Shown here in pieces: positions 1 through 9,443 of a stretch of 63,146 nucleotides of DNA. Within the stretch, counting starts at the first letter, position 1. Every line of letters starts with the position of its first letter. The DNA lies in NCBI GenBank assembly GCA_028821775.1, contig JAPKFB010000025.1, positions 1-63,146 on the forward strand, read 5' to 3'. Position numbers and translations under genes: made by a program. The DNA comes from Roseibacillus sp. Lineage in GTDB: Bacteria; Verrucomicrobiota; Verrucomicrobiia; Verrucomicrobiales; Akkermansiaceae. Under the pieces are notes generated by a model, which was not told the DNA's origin, did not search any database, and was given only the letters and a program-made list of their open reading frames with translations.

Positions 1-50
1 CCACCAGCACCGAATCTCCCTCCTCCCCAGCAATGACCTCCTGCTAAAAC

Positions 51-658
51 ATCTTCTCCACTCTTCTGGTCGGCATTTTCAGTGTGCTCCTCTCCTTTCC
101 CGCGGTCGCGCAGACGAACTTGGAATTGAAGATCGAGCAACTCACCAGCGGCGAGAAACACCACTTCTTCGGCTACATTGGCCAGTGTCAGACTACTCCC
201 TGGAATGCGAGCGGTCGTTACATCCCGGGCATGGAAATCGCGGCCATCGACCGCATGCCCAAGCCGGGAGAGGCCGCCACCATCGTCCTGCTCGACACCA
301 GGGAGAAGAACAGGATCAAATCCTCTATGAGGTCGAGCAGAAGAAGATCGTGGGAAAGCTGGGCACCCCGGACCTGTTTCCCAATCCGGAAGGCGACCTC
401 TCCCTCTCGCCCAACGGCGAGTGGTTTGTGAATGGCTACAAGAAGGGAACGACGAATTACTATGCCATTTATCGGCGGAGCGATGGAGCCTTTCTCCGAA
501 GCAAAGGACTCGATAAGGGCGATTACTCCGGCGACATCCGCATCGATCCCGCACCACGCTGGAACCGCACCAATGATGCCATCCTGATCCCTGGGATTGC
601 GAAAAACGGAACGCGAGAGATGTTTGTGATCAGAGTGGTCGCGGCCAGAAACAAGTAG
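51..658 (+). pseudogene. Broken TolB/propeller-like secreted protein, frameshifted
   Basis: Two overlapping reading frames together make one protein. The first runs from about 51 to 315: a signal-peptide-like stretch ending FPAVAQ, then a segment with HHFFGYIGQC, WNASGRYI and LLDTREKN. The second, in another frame, runs from about 315 to 658 and carries LSPNGEWFVNGYKKG, RWNRTNDAIL and GTREMFVIRV. The frame is open from 48, but the only start-like codons are GTG at 84 and CTG at 66, so the original ATG may also be lost. From memory, these motifs sit at the two ends of a roughly 400-residue six-bladed-propeller (oligogalacturonate-lyase-like) family. The joined protein is only about 190 residues, so I infer an internal deletion plus a frameshift. 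The family assignment is tentative; the frame change is visible directly. Confidence 0.55.
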
Positions 659-664
659 CCCCCC

Positions 665-3600
665 TTACCTGGGCTCGTAGACCACCACGAACTCCGGCGG
701 AGTCGCGCTCTCCCGTGAACCGAAATGAATTCCGTCCGTTGAAGTGGGCTGCAGAAGCAGGGAGAGCTCCTTCGCATCCGGGTCGACAAAAACAAGGCGC
801 TCTTCGACACGCGCCTTCTCATTCACCCGCCCGATCTTGCCAATCCGCCGACCGCGGGTCGGCTGCTTGTTGAAGGTGATCCCCTTCTCCTCCCAGTCCG
901 TTCCGGTCTGGTAGACATCCCCCACCTTCTGGCTTCCCGGCCCGAGACATTGCAGGCGCAGCTTCACCGCGATGGGCTTTCCAGGCACGCTGCTGAGATC
1001 GAATTTCAGGTAGAGCATGGAATAGGCTTTGTCATTCATGGTCTCGGCTCCGCCATCCATCAGGAGGCTCACATTGCCGGCTTCATTGCGATCCTTCTCA
1101 CTCACGGAAACCCGACTGTCGGCCACCGCCTTGATGAGCATCTCCGGTTTATCCTTCGGCCAACGCGGAGGATAGCGATAGGAGACCGGCTTCGGCTTGG
1201 CCGAGTCACCGGTGCGGACAATTTCCAATCCAGAAAGGACCGGAGGGCGACCGGATCCCGTATGCGGAGTCAGGCCGATCTCCAGCCAGTCGAAGATCTC
1301 CACTCCTTTGAACTCCCGCAGGACAGCCGTGCGCACCCCTCCCGCGGCCGTGCGCACTTCAAAACCCTTCTCCATCACCTTGCCCTGCAGCGTGATGTCA
1401 AATTGACGTGTTTCACTGGCGCCCTCATCCAACTCCGCGAAGTGCAGGCGCACGGTGTAGACCCCGGCCTGGTCATCTCGACCGATGACCGCAACCCCGA
1501 TCCTCTCCACGCCCTCGTAGCCTGAGGAATGCACCCAGGGCTTTTCGGTCCCCTTGATATCCCTCGTTTCCGCGGTCCGCATGTAGGTCGCGGGATCCGA
1601 ACCTGCGATCTCAAGATCGAGATTGAGTTCGAGGGGGGCAATGCGGCTGTCCGATCGCGGGCGAGGATAGGCCAGCCACAGGTTTCCATCCGGATCGCGC
1701 CGATCCCCCGGCGCGCCAAAGTTCAAATGCAGGTGCTTCACCGGAAGGACCGGACCAGGGGTGGCGAAAATCCCCCACGCCCGATCGCGCTCGGCAGGAA
1801 CCGGCTCCAGGGTGACGGTCGATTGTATCGCGAAGAGACATTGGCACCCCGCACTCGCCTCCGGAATGTGCAACAATCCGTTGGCGGGAATCATGTTGAT
1901 GGTGCACCCGGTGCGCATCCCGCTGAAGTGAGTGACCCCGGAGTCGCTCTCGAGATCGTAGTAGGCCGTCGAGCCGCTGCGAAAGAAGAGGAGATTCTCG
2001 GTCGCCGAAACATGCCCGCAGTGGTGCCCCATGCGCAGAAATTCCCACGGACTTTCCTCCCCCGTGGTGGGATGTTTACGGGTCTTCTGTTTGCCGGTGC
2101 GCAAGTCAAACGCCCAGGGCTCGGCCACGATGGTCTCACCCATCACCAAGGGCCGAATGCGATAGTTCGCTTCCTTGTGCCACAATTCATCTCCAGTGCC
2201 GGCATCCACCACCGCCAATTTGCGTTGCTTGAATTCACCAGCGAGAAACTGCTTCCAGTAGTGGCCATTTCCGCTCGCGCCGGCGAAGACCAGCGCTTGG
2301 TCGTGATACATCATCATCAACTCGCCGGCCCCCTTGCTCAGGCCGGTGCAGTTCGTGAAGTCGAGCACCTTGGTCCAAAGCTGATCCCCGGTTCTCAGAT
2401 CGAGCGCGACAGCGAGTTTGCGATCCGCCGCCTTGATCCTCTTCTCGGCCGCCTCCCGCGCCTTGCCGGTCAGCTTGGCCAGGTGGGAGCGATCCCGCTT
2501 CAAGCGCTCTTCCAATTGCTCTGTGGTCATTTTGCTGTCCACCAGGAAGACGCGACCATCCCCCACCGCGATCGCCATCTGGGAGATTGTTCCTCCCTCG
2601 TAGGTCCAGAGGTGCTTCCCGCTCTCCGCATCGTAGGCGAAGAGCGCCTTCGAGTAGCGGCTGCGACTTGACCCTGGAATCAGGGACGCCGACATGCTCC
2701 CAATCACGATCCCATCATGAACCCCCAGATAGCTCCAGGTGCTGCTTGCCCGTTTGATCTCCTTCGGAATCTTGAAAATGTTGAGGATCTCCCCGGTCTT
2801 GGGATGGAAGCGGTAACAGACGTCCTTGGTGGCCAGGAAGGCGCCATTCTTGTCGGCCGCGATGTTTCCAGGTACCGACTGTGTCCGGTAGCGGGACTGG
2901 CCCTCATAGGAGGCCTCCCAGAGTTTGGATCCGTTGTAGGCATCGTAGGCCAGGAGAACGTTCTCTCCCACGATGAACATGCGCCCATCCAGCGAGACCG
3001 GCGGGGTCCCCTGGGAGTGGCGATTGATCATCTCGGTGGGTCCCGGAGCGCCGTACCACAGCACTCCCAAGGGAGCGGTAAGTCGCTTCTCGTCACTGAA
3101 TCCGGTGTTCCCCGAGGTCCCATACTGGTGCGTCCAACTTCCGGCCCCGTCGAGCGCCCCGCGCGAGACTCTGCCCCACGGCAAGCCCTCACCACCCGTT
3201 GCCAACTCGCCAATCTTCAAACGCTTCAACCAAGTTCTTACCGCCTCCGCTTTCATGACGATCTTCGGTTCGCTGCCCGCTGGTTGCCCGATCATGACCG
3301 TCCCTCCAAGGGGGCGGACCTTGTTCGCAATCTCTTCCGGCTCGTAGGGAACATTACTGGAGAAAAGCGCGCTCTCAGAGACCACAATGTTGGCAAAATA
3401 GTTCGGTAACTGATCGGTCGACCCGTGGAGAACATGAATGCGCGATCCGTAGAGTCCGGTGGGCGCAAGCGCCTTTCGCACCTTCGCCACCACTCCTGCA
3501 TCCGGATCGATGGCGATGATCTTGAGCCCTGTCTTCTGGGTCAATTCCCAGGCCAATTCCCCGGTCTCCAAGCCTACCACAAGAGCATAGCCGCCACCCA

Positions 3601-5194
3601 GCGGGAGCGCATTCTTCGCTTCCCGCACCACCGCGGCGATCCCCGCGCGCTGGGCCCTCGGCCCGGGGGAAAACTCGAGGGGAGCTTGGGGAGGAACCGC
3701 GTCCTCTGGCGCTCGGCCCGGACCAAAACAATAAACCCGTCCCGAGTCCGAAGAGACCAGCAACTTCCCACCCGCAATGGCCAGTCCGGCGGCCGTCCCA
3801 TGAATGGGCGCCCGCCACACTTCCTTGCCACTCGTGGCATCAAGTCCCACCACAAACTCGTGGCCGCCCCCAAAGATGAGATTGCGAGTAGCCACCAGGG
3901 CCGAATACGCTGCGATGGGCGTCTTCCAGTGCACCGCGTTGAGCCCCGCCTCGTGGGCATCCTCTTCCGCGAGCATCTCCTTCAGACGCTTGGCCTGCTT
4001 CACGACCTCCTTCTTCAACTCTCCAATTCGTTTCGCGTTGCGCTCCTTCGGAATCTTGCTCTCCGCGCTCCGCAATTCATGACGCGCCTTCGCCTCCAGG
4101 ACAACCGGATCATCGCCGCCCCGCCCGTCATGTCGTTGGCGCATTTTGTGCAACTTGATCGATCCCGCCGCATACTTCTTCCGGTCCACCGCCGCGATCC
4201 ATTCGGTGGTCGCAAAATAGGCGATCTCACCACGCACCACGATGCGCCGTCCGTGAAACCATCCCTCCCCGCTCTTACCGCTCTCCGCGTCGAAGACCAC
4301 GTTCTGATTCGCGCCGGTAATCAACTGGTCATCAATGAGCACGCCATACGTTCCGCCCACCACTCCGTCCGCCCGCCAACTGGCCTTCGCATGAAAGCGC
4401 TTCTTCCCGTCCTTGCGATAGAAGGCCGCCGGCAGATCCCGACCGGAAGGCACGTAGAGGTATTTCTCATTGGCGAGGAGATACCCCTGCGGGGCAAGGC
4501 GATTGCGATTGGAATCCTGCTCCCCGAGAGTGTCGTTCATCCAGATCACGTCCCCACTCTCCGCGTTGAGCGCGGCCAGAATGATCCCTTCATGCGGAAA
4601 GACTCCAGCCCCACAGTAGACAATCCCATCCTCAATCAGGACACCCGATCGAACCGGCCAACGCGAAATCAAGCGCCCGTTCCCAAGATGACGTGTGCGA
4701 TCGAATCCGAGCAATCGTTTCCAAATCACCGCCCCGCTCTTGGTATCGAGGCAATAGACGAAGCCGTCGTCCGATCCAAAGTAGAGCTTCCCGGCGTGCA
4801 GGGAGGGCCCGAACCGCACTGGACCGTCGGCAAAAAAACTCCAGCGCTCCTGGCCGCTCTTCAAGTCGAGGCAACGAACCTGATCGTCGGAGGAAGATCC
4901 AAAATAGGCCGCCTCGTCACTCGCCGCGACTTGGAAGGCGAGATCAAAATCGACCCGGTTCACTTCGAGGATTCCTTCAACGGCCCGCGGAATCGGTGGT
5001 GCCCAGGCGGCCTCGGGCGCACTGTAAGCCACGTGAGTCCAGTGCTGCGAGAGAGGCAGCTCGATCGTTGTGTCCGAGAAGCCGCTTCGCCCCGCATCAT
5101 GGAGATGCATGGGCCAATCGTCTGCGCCGCGTACCACTCCTGCTGCAACCACCATGGTGGCCAGCATTCCCCTCGAGATCTTCGTTGTGTTCAT
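665..5194 (-). CDS. Giant exported PQQ-propeller protein with methyltransferase-like, malectin-like and CBM96-like domains
   Basis: The 1509-residue protein has a signal peptide (about 1-23, cut before DDWP). A first PQQ/WD-type propeller (about 25-510) has many blade motifs such as LDLKSGQERW and LNAESGDVIW. At about 520-650 lies a Rossmann-like domain with VVGLETGELAWEL and IIAIDPDAG, resembling motifs I and II of SAM-dependent methyltransferases. A second propeller follows (about 685-1165). Each propeller contains a charged helical insert (about 368-413 and 885-923). The C-terminus has a malectin-like domain (about 1165-1325; VYTVRLHFAE, LSGLEIVR) and a CBM96/DNRLRE-like domain (about 1350-1505; YLKFDLSSVPGK). 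I infer an exported carbohydrate-binding quinoprotein-like protein. Whether the Rossmann domain is catalytic is doubtful, because an exported protein would have no SAM supply. Confidence 0.85.
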   Translation of the reverse strand: MNTTKISRGMLATMVVAAGVVRGADDWPMHLHDAGRSGFSDTTIELPLSQHWTHVAYSAPEAAWAPPIPRAVEGILEVNRVDFDLAFQVAASDEAAYFGSSSDDQVRCLDLKSGQERWSFFADGPVRFGPSLHAGKLYFGSDDGFVYCLDTKSGAVIWKRLLGFDRTRHLGNGRLISRWPVRSGVLIEDGIVYCGAGVFPHEGIILAALNAESGDVIWMNDTLGEQDSNRNRLAPQGYLLANEKYLYVPSGRDLPAAFYRKDGKKRFHAKASWRADGVVGGTYGVLIDDQLITGANQNVVFDAESGKSGEGWFHGRRIVVRGEIAYFATTEWIAAVDRKKYAAGSIKLHKMRQRHDGRGGDDPVVLEAKARHELRSAESKIPKERNAKRIGELKKEVVKQAKRLKEMLAEEDAHEAGLNAVHWKTPIAAYSALVATRNLIFGGGHEFVVGLDATSGKEVWRAPIHGTAAGLAIAGGKLLVSSDSGRVYCFGPGRAPEDAVPPQAPLEFSPGPRAQRAGIAAVVREAKNALPLGGGYALVVGLETGELAWELTQKTGLKIIAIDPDAGVVAKVRKALAPTGLYGSRIHVLHGSTDQLPNYFANIVVSESALFSSNVPYEPEEIANKVRPLGGTVMIGQPAGSEPKIVMKAEAVRTWLKRLKIGELATGGEGLPWGRVSRGALDGAGSWTHQYGTSGNTGFSDEKRLTAPLGVLWYGAPGPTEMINRHSQGTPPVSLDGRMFIVGENVLLAYDAYNGSKLWEASYEGQSRYRTQSVPGNIAADKNGAFLATKDVCYRFHPKTGEILNIFKIPKEIKRASSTWSYLGVHDGIVIGSMSASLIPGSSRSRYSKALFAYDAESGKHLWTYEGGTISQMAIAVGDGRVFLVDSKMTTEQLEERLKRDRSHLAKLTGKAREAAEKRIKAADRKLAVALDLRTGDQLWTKVLDFTNCTGLSKGAGELMMMYHDQALVFAGASGNGHYWKQFLAGEFKQRKLAVVDAGTGDELWHKEANYRIRPLVMGETIVAEPWAFDLRTGKQKTRKHPTTGEESPWEFLRMGHHCGHVSATENLLFFRSGSTAYYDLESDSGVTHFSGMRTGCTINMIPANGLLHIPEASAGCQCLFAIQSTVTLEPVPAERDRAWGIFATPGPVLPVKHLHLNFGAPGDRRDPDGNLWLAYPRPRSDSRIAPLELNLDLEIAGSDPATYMRTAETRDIKGTEKPWVHSSGYEGVERIGVAVIGRDDQAGVYTVRLHFAELDEGASETRQFDITLQGKVMEKGFEVRTAAGGVRTAVLREFKGVEIFDWLEIGLTPHTGSGRPPVLSGLEIVRTGDSAKPKPVSYRYPPRWPKDKPEMLIKAVADSRVSVSEKDRNEAGNVSLLMDGGAETMNDKAYSMLYLKFDLSSVPGKPIAVKLRLQCLGPGSQKVGDVYQTGTDWEEKGITFNKQPTRGRRIGKIGRVNEKARVEERLVFVDPDAKELSLLLQPTSTDGIHFGSRESATPPEFVVVYEPR

Positions 5195-5536
5195 GCCAAT
5201 TAGTCAGGAGTTCCCCCATGAGACCAACCCAGCCTCCTATCAACGGACTGCGGGCGTCAATCCTTTCCGGCAGGATCACCCCGGTCCGATTATCGAAGAT
5301 ATTCCCAACAATCGGCGCTCAGCCCAGCCAATTCACCTCTTGGAGCTTCTCCCTCGGTCTCCATTTCGGCTCGCCCCTCAGCGGAAGGCCCCTAAGTTGT
5401 CCGATGGACGCGCGGGCAAGGGTCCCCGGCAGGCATGATCTTCCCGCCCGGCCACCTGACTGAGAGGTCTCTCCCCATCGTGTGATCACGATGAGACAAA
5501 CTTGATCCTGTCGAGCAGCAATCTACCCTCTCTGCA
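5195..5536. other. Intergenic region between divergent genes, with an inverted repeat
   Basis: This 342-bp spacer separates two divergent genes and must hold both promoters. I see no convincing coding frame. The one clear element is the perfect 7-bp inverted repeat CATCGTG-TGAT-CACGATG at 5476-5493, 43 bp before the ATG at 5537. It could be an operator or a small hairpin in the leader. Confidence 0.45.
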
Positions 5537-6712
5537 ATGTCGACCTTGCTTCGCTCGCTAATCGCCTCGCTCATTTTCTTGATCGGATGGAGCCCACTCC
5601 TGGCGGAGGGCAAGAAAGTGAAGACCGTGGCCGGGAAGGCTGACGTCCTGAAACACGTCCGCAAACGGTTCGCCCAGTTCCTCTCCTACGATGAATCCCA
5701 CTCCAGCGTGCGCCTCCGAATCGAAGGTGATGAGGAGGACACGACGTGGCCCATGCTTGCGGACGCAGAAATCAAGATTCACGGCTGGTGGGGTCGCCCC
5801 GGACAACTGCGCACAAAGAAGCGTGTTTGGGTCTGGTGGATGGTCGACCGCGAAAAGAAGCCGAAGGCGATCCTCATGCTTGCCGATGAAATGTCGGAGC
5901 AGGACATCCACCACCAACCGCTGGAGATCACTGCTCTTGCGGAGCGCGAGGTCACGGTCCATGTCCCCGATGAAAAGAAGATCCCCGCAAGGAAGCTTCG
6001 CCTTGCCGACAATTACGACGGGCCACGTAAGATCGGCGCCAAAGTGATCGTACAATCGGAGGGGAACATTCTTCACCACGCCGTCAGGCCGGAGGACTTC
6101 GAAGAGCTTCGCACTACACAACAGGAGTGGCTGCGCGAAGTCTGGCGCAAGGAGGGGCTCCCCGGAAGGATCTCCTTCCTGCACCCGATCTCCGGCGAGA
6201 TGGATATCATCCTCGATCACGAAGCGATTCGCTGGGGCCGCTATCTCAAGCTGGGAGACAAGGTCACCATCCGCACCAAGCGCGCAGTCACCGCAGTCGT
6301 GAAAACAGTGCAGCCCTGGCGCGAACGAACTCAGATTCGCCTCGTCACCAATAGCGGCCTGGACCAACTCGACTACATCTTGGGCGAGCGCATTGACCTT
6401 CTCGTCCCCGAACCACCCAAGGAGATTCAATCCTCGACGCTCCCGCCCGACCTCGGTCGCCTGAAGGAGAAGGAGGAGCGCGTGCAATGGTTTCTCAGCA
6501 CCATTTACTGCAGCTGCGGCATCCAGGGCGACAAGTGCACCGGCATGTTCTACATTCAGGCCAGCTGCAACGTGAATGGTTGCGGCATGCCCAACATCAT
6601 GGCGGGCGACATTCGAGAGATGATCGACCAAGGCCTCCCTGATCAAAAAATCTACGCCAAGCTCGTCACAGAAAAAGGGCGCGACCTGTGGAGGCCCCAC
6701 CTCCTGCGCTAG
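5537..6712 (+). CDS. Exported protein with CcmH-like cysteine-rich C-terminal domain
   Basis: The 391-residue protein starts with a signal peptide (LIASLIFLIGWSPLLA). The middle (about 30-310) has no family I recognise and resembles two small beta-rich modules. The last 70 residues begin QWFLSTIYCSC and carry cysteines at 325, 327, 334, 344 and 349, then GDIREMIDQGLPDQKIYAKL and GRDLWRP. This arrangement, a cysteine motif followed by an 'MR..I..GL.D..I...L...YG' helix pair, matches the periplasmic CcmH/CycL domain of cytochrome c maturation, though here it is C-terminal and has extra cysteines. An extracytoplasmic thiol or metal-handling role is inferred. The window encodes many CxxCH proteins, which fits. 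No other ccm genes are nearby. Confidence 0.7.
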   Translation: MSTLLRSLIASLIFLIGWSPLLAEGKKVKTVAGKADVLKHVRKRFAQFLSYDESHSSVRLRIEGDEEDTTWPMLADAEIKIHGWWGRPGQLRTKKRVWVWWMVDREKKPKAILMLADEMSEQDIHHQPLEITALAEREVTVHVPDEKKIPARKLRLADNYDGPRKIGAKVIVQSEGNILHHAVRPEDFEELRTTQQEWLREVWRKEGLPGRISFLHPISGEMDIILDHEAIRWGRYLKLGDKVTIRTKRAVTAVVKTVQPWRERTQIRLVTNSGLDQLDYILGERIDLLVPEPPKEIQSSTLPPDLGRLKEKEERVQWFLSTIYCSCGIQGDKCTGMFYIQASCNVNGCGMPNIMAGDIREMIDQGLPDQKIYAKLVTEKGRDLWRPHLLR

Positions 6713-6895
6713 CGGCTCCTATCCCGAATGGCGCGAGGTTAAGATGGGTCCCCGTCCCTGGAGGGGTCGCAGCATCCTCAAACCTGCTCTCAACCTGATT
6801 CCGGGCGTTTTCGGAGAGGCCTAGCACTTGATCCCTCCAGGAATCGGAACAGAAGAGCCGTGTCCTTGCGCCATTCCTCTCATCCAAAATACCAA

Positions 6896-7168
6896 TCAAC
6901 GATCGCCGGACTGGCGCATCGCTCCGGTGGTGCCCTTGTGCCCAGACCCCCCCGCCGCGGGACCGGAAGAAACATCCCCACCACGCGATTTGAGACCACC
7001 GCCATGATCGGCAGACTCGAGGTCACCAGCTTCGATCAGCTTCAAGACGGGCGGATGCTTGAGTGCCTTGGGGGCGACCTGCCCCGTCTTGCCGGGCTGC
7101 AGAAAGAGTTTCTTCCCACCGGGAAGAGGAACGCTGAGGGGCTTCTTGGTCTTGTTGGTGATGTCCAT
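6896..7168 (-). CDS. Small conserved-type protein with Gly-rich tail
   Basis: A 90-residue protein starts at the ATG at 7168. Residues 1-50 (MDITNKTKKPLSVPLPGG, LFLQPGKTGQV, LIEAGDLE) look like a compact beta-sheet domain. They resemble a short family of unknown function I associate with Verrucomicrobiota, described from memory. The rest is a Gly/Ser-rich low-complexity tail ending in an MRQSGDR motif. A longer upstream extension of the frame is unlikely to be coding, because it overlaps the promoter region of the divergent gene at 7326. The spacers 6713-6895 and 7169-7325 contain nothing I recognise. Confidence 0.6.
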   Translation of the reverse strand: MDITNKTKKPLSVPLPGGKKLFLQPGKTGQVAPKALKHPPVLKLIEAGDLESADHGGGLKSRGGDVSSGPAAGGSGHKGTTGAMRQSGDR

Positions 7169-7325
7169 GGGAATTGGGGTCTCTGCAGAGTAGCACGGCC
7201 CCAGCGAGCGTCCAGCCTTCACCCGCAGGGTAGCCGCTAGGCAGGCACGGCGCCGTTGGGACCCGGGACGAAGAACAGCCTTGAACCGGGAATTGTCGGC
7301 CCCAACAATTGGTTCGCTGAGAACG

Positions 7326-9443
7326 ATGAAAAGAGGCCTGTTTTCGGCAGTATCTACGACTCCCATGAGATTCCGCTCGACCACCCATCCCCACCGCCTC
7401 CTGGCGCGGTTGGTTGTGCTCGCGAGCCTCAGCATTGGAATCGCCCACGCCCAAGTGAATCCCTGGATCGATTTCCTGCGCCCCACCTTCCACCAACACT
7501 GCATCAAGTGCCACGGTGAGAAGGACAAGGTGAAGGGCAAGGTGAACCTCTTCGAGTTGAAGGACGCCTCTCATCTCACGGCCAACCTCGAACTGGTGGA
7601 ACAGCTCATTGACGCCCTGGAGCGCGAGGAGATGCCACCCGAGAAGGAACCGCCTCTTCCCGCGGAGGTGCGCACGCAGCTCATCGAGCACCTCCATCTC
7701 CTTCTCAACCGAACCGTCGCCACGAAGAAGTCCTACCTCCCCACTCCGATTCGGCGCATGAATCGCTTCCAGTACAACAACGCAGTGCAAGATCTCTTCG
7801 CCCTCAAGTCGATCGTCTTCACTCTGCCCGAACGCATGCTGCGTGATCACAGCAATTACTTCAAACCTGCCACCGGCAAGATGCCCGCCACTCTCAAGGC
7901 GGGCAGTCGACCTCTCGGGAAATCACAACTGATCGAGAAACGCCTCGCCGGGGTGGCCGCCTTTCCCCAGGACTTGCGGGCCGAACACGGCTTCGACAAT
8001 CGCGGCGATCATCTCACCCTCTCTCCGCTCCTCCTCGAGTCCTTTCTCAAACTCAGCCGCTCCATTGTCGAGAGTCCCGACTTCAATCCCAAGAACGTGG
8101 GCCTCTGGAAGGATCTCTTTGCGGACCCCTCGCCGGACTCAGACATGAAGACCACCGTGCGGGATCGACTGCGTCCCTTTCTCACCCGCGCCTTCCGCCG
8201 TCCCATCGAGGACGATCTTCTTGCCCGTTACGCCGCTTATGTCCTCTCTCAAATCAAGGCCGGACAGTCCTACCTGGACAGCATGAAGGAAGCCGCTTCA
8301 GCAGCCCTCGCGTCCCCCCGCTTTCTCTATCTTTACGAAGAAGCGAGCACACAGGGCGGGGCGGAACACATCGATGACTTCGAACTCGCCTCCAGACTCT
8401 CCTTCTTCCTCTGGGGCAGCCTCCCCGACCAGGAACTTCTCGCCCTCGCCACCAAGGGGACCCTCCACCAAACCGAGGTGCTCACTGCCCAAGTCGATCG
8501 CATCCTCAACGACGCGCGACTCAAACGCTTCTGCGATAGTTTCCCCAGCCAGTGGCTGCAGTTGGAACGCATCGTCTCCTCCGTGCCCAATCGGGACAAG
8601 TTCCCCTCCTTCTTCTTCTCCAAGTATCGGGCCAGCATGCACATGATGCTGGAGCCCCTTCTCCTCTTCGAGACCGTACTGATCGAGAACCGCTCGATCA
8701 TCGAACTGATCAATCCCGACTTCGGCTATCGCAGCCACCTCCTGGCGAGCTGGTATGGCAAAAGCGGAAAGTCGAAAAAGGGTGGCCAAGTCACCGCGGT
8801 GACCTTCCAGCGAGTCCCCATCAAGGATCGCCGGCAAGGCGGTGTGATCACCAACGCCGCAGTCATGACGATGACTTCCACCCCCGACCGCACCCAGCCC
8901 ATCACTCGCGGGGCATGGATCGCGAGCGTTATTTTCAACGACCCTCCCAAGCCACCACCCGCGGATGTGCCCCCGCTCCCCGAGGCCAAGGATGCCGAGA
9001 CCAGGCAGATGACCCTTCGCGAACGACTCGCGGCACACCGCACCCGCCCCGATTGCGCAGGCTGCCACGTGCGCATTGACCCTCTAGGGTTTGCCCTGGA
9101 AAATTACGGGCCCACCGGGATGTGGCGAGAGACCTATGAGAACGGACGAGAGGTGGATTCCAGCGGAGTCCTCTTCAAGAAACACGCCTTTAAGAATCCG
9201 GTCCAGTTCAAGGATGCCATCCTCGCAGAGAAGGATCGCTTTGCTCGCGGCTTCGCCGAACATCTGCTTTCCTTCGCCTTGGGTCGGGCTCTCGGCCCTG
9301 CCGACTCCCCCGCCCTCGATCTCGTCCTGCACGAAACCAAAGCTGCCCATTACAAGATGCGGACCCTCATTCGACAGATTACTCTCAGCGAACCGTTCCT
9401 GCACAAGAGCAATCCCATCCAGGCCGTCAACACCAAACCCTGA
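7326..9443 (+). CDS. Planctomycete-type cytochrome c protein, DUF1587/1595/1592/1588/1585
   Basis: This is the large exported multi-DUF protein common in PVC bacteria. I chose the ATG at 7326; the ATG at 7365 would give a more compact signal peptide (core LVVLASLSIGIAHAQ), and the open frame upstream begins with only a TTG. The mature N-terminus has one CxxCH haem site (C59-I-K-C62-H). DUF1587 follows (RRMNRFQYNNAVQDLF), then DUF1595/DUF1592 (about 270-560), DUF1588 with a second CxxCH (C577-A-G-C580-H, followed by RIDPLGFALENYGPTG) and DUF1585 (FARGFAEHLLSFALGRAL). The stop overlaps the start of the DUF1552 gene (TGATG), implying translational coupling. The biochemical function of the family is not established. 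Confidence 0.93.
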   Translation: MKRGLFSAVSTTPMRFRSTTHPHRLLARLVVLASLSIGIAHAQVNPWIDFLRPTFHQHCIKCHGEKDKVKGKVNLFELKDASHLTANLELVEQLIDALEREEMPPEKEPPLPAEVRTQLIEHLHLLLNRTVATKKSYLPTPIRRMNRFQYNNAVQDLFALKSIVFTLPERMLRDHSNYFKPATGKMPATLKAGSRPLGKSQLIEKRLAGVAAFPQDLRAEHGFDNRGDHLTLSPLLLESFLKLSRSIVESPDFNPKNVGLWKDLFADPSPDSDMKTTVRDRLRPFLTRAFRRPIEDDLLARYAAYVLSQIKAGQSYLDSMKEAASAALASPRFLYLYEEASTQGGAEHIDDFELASRLSFFLWGSLPDQELLALATKGTLHQTEVLTAQVDRILNDARLKRFCDSFPSQWLQLERIVSSVPNRDKFPSFFFSKYRASMHMMLEPLLLFETVLIENRSIIELINPDFGYRSHLLASWYGKSGKSKKGGQVTAVTFQRVPIKDRRQGGVITNAAVMTMTSTPDRTQPITRGAWIASVIFNDPPKPPPADVPPLPEAKDAETRQMTLRERLAAHRTRPDCAGCHVRIDPLGFALENYGPTGMWRETYENGREVDSSGVLFKKHAFKNPVQFKDAILAEKDRFARGFAEHLLSFALGRALGPADSPALDLVLHETKAAHYKMRTLIRQITLSEPFLHKSNPIQAVNTKP

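Noticed and set aside
3425..5203. 592-codon plus-strand frame antisense to the giant PQQ protein
   Set aside because: Shadow of the real gene; no recognisable domain.
6666..6899. 77-codon minus-strand frame after the CcmH-like gene
   Set aside because: Overlaps the 3' end of a better-supported gene and shows no motif or clear start.
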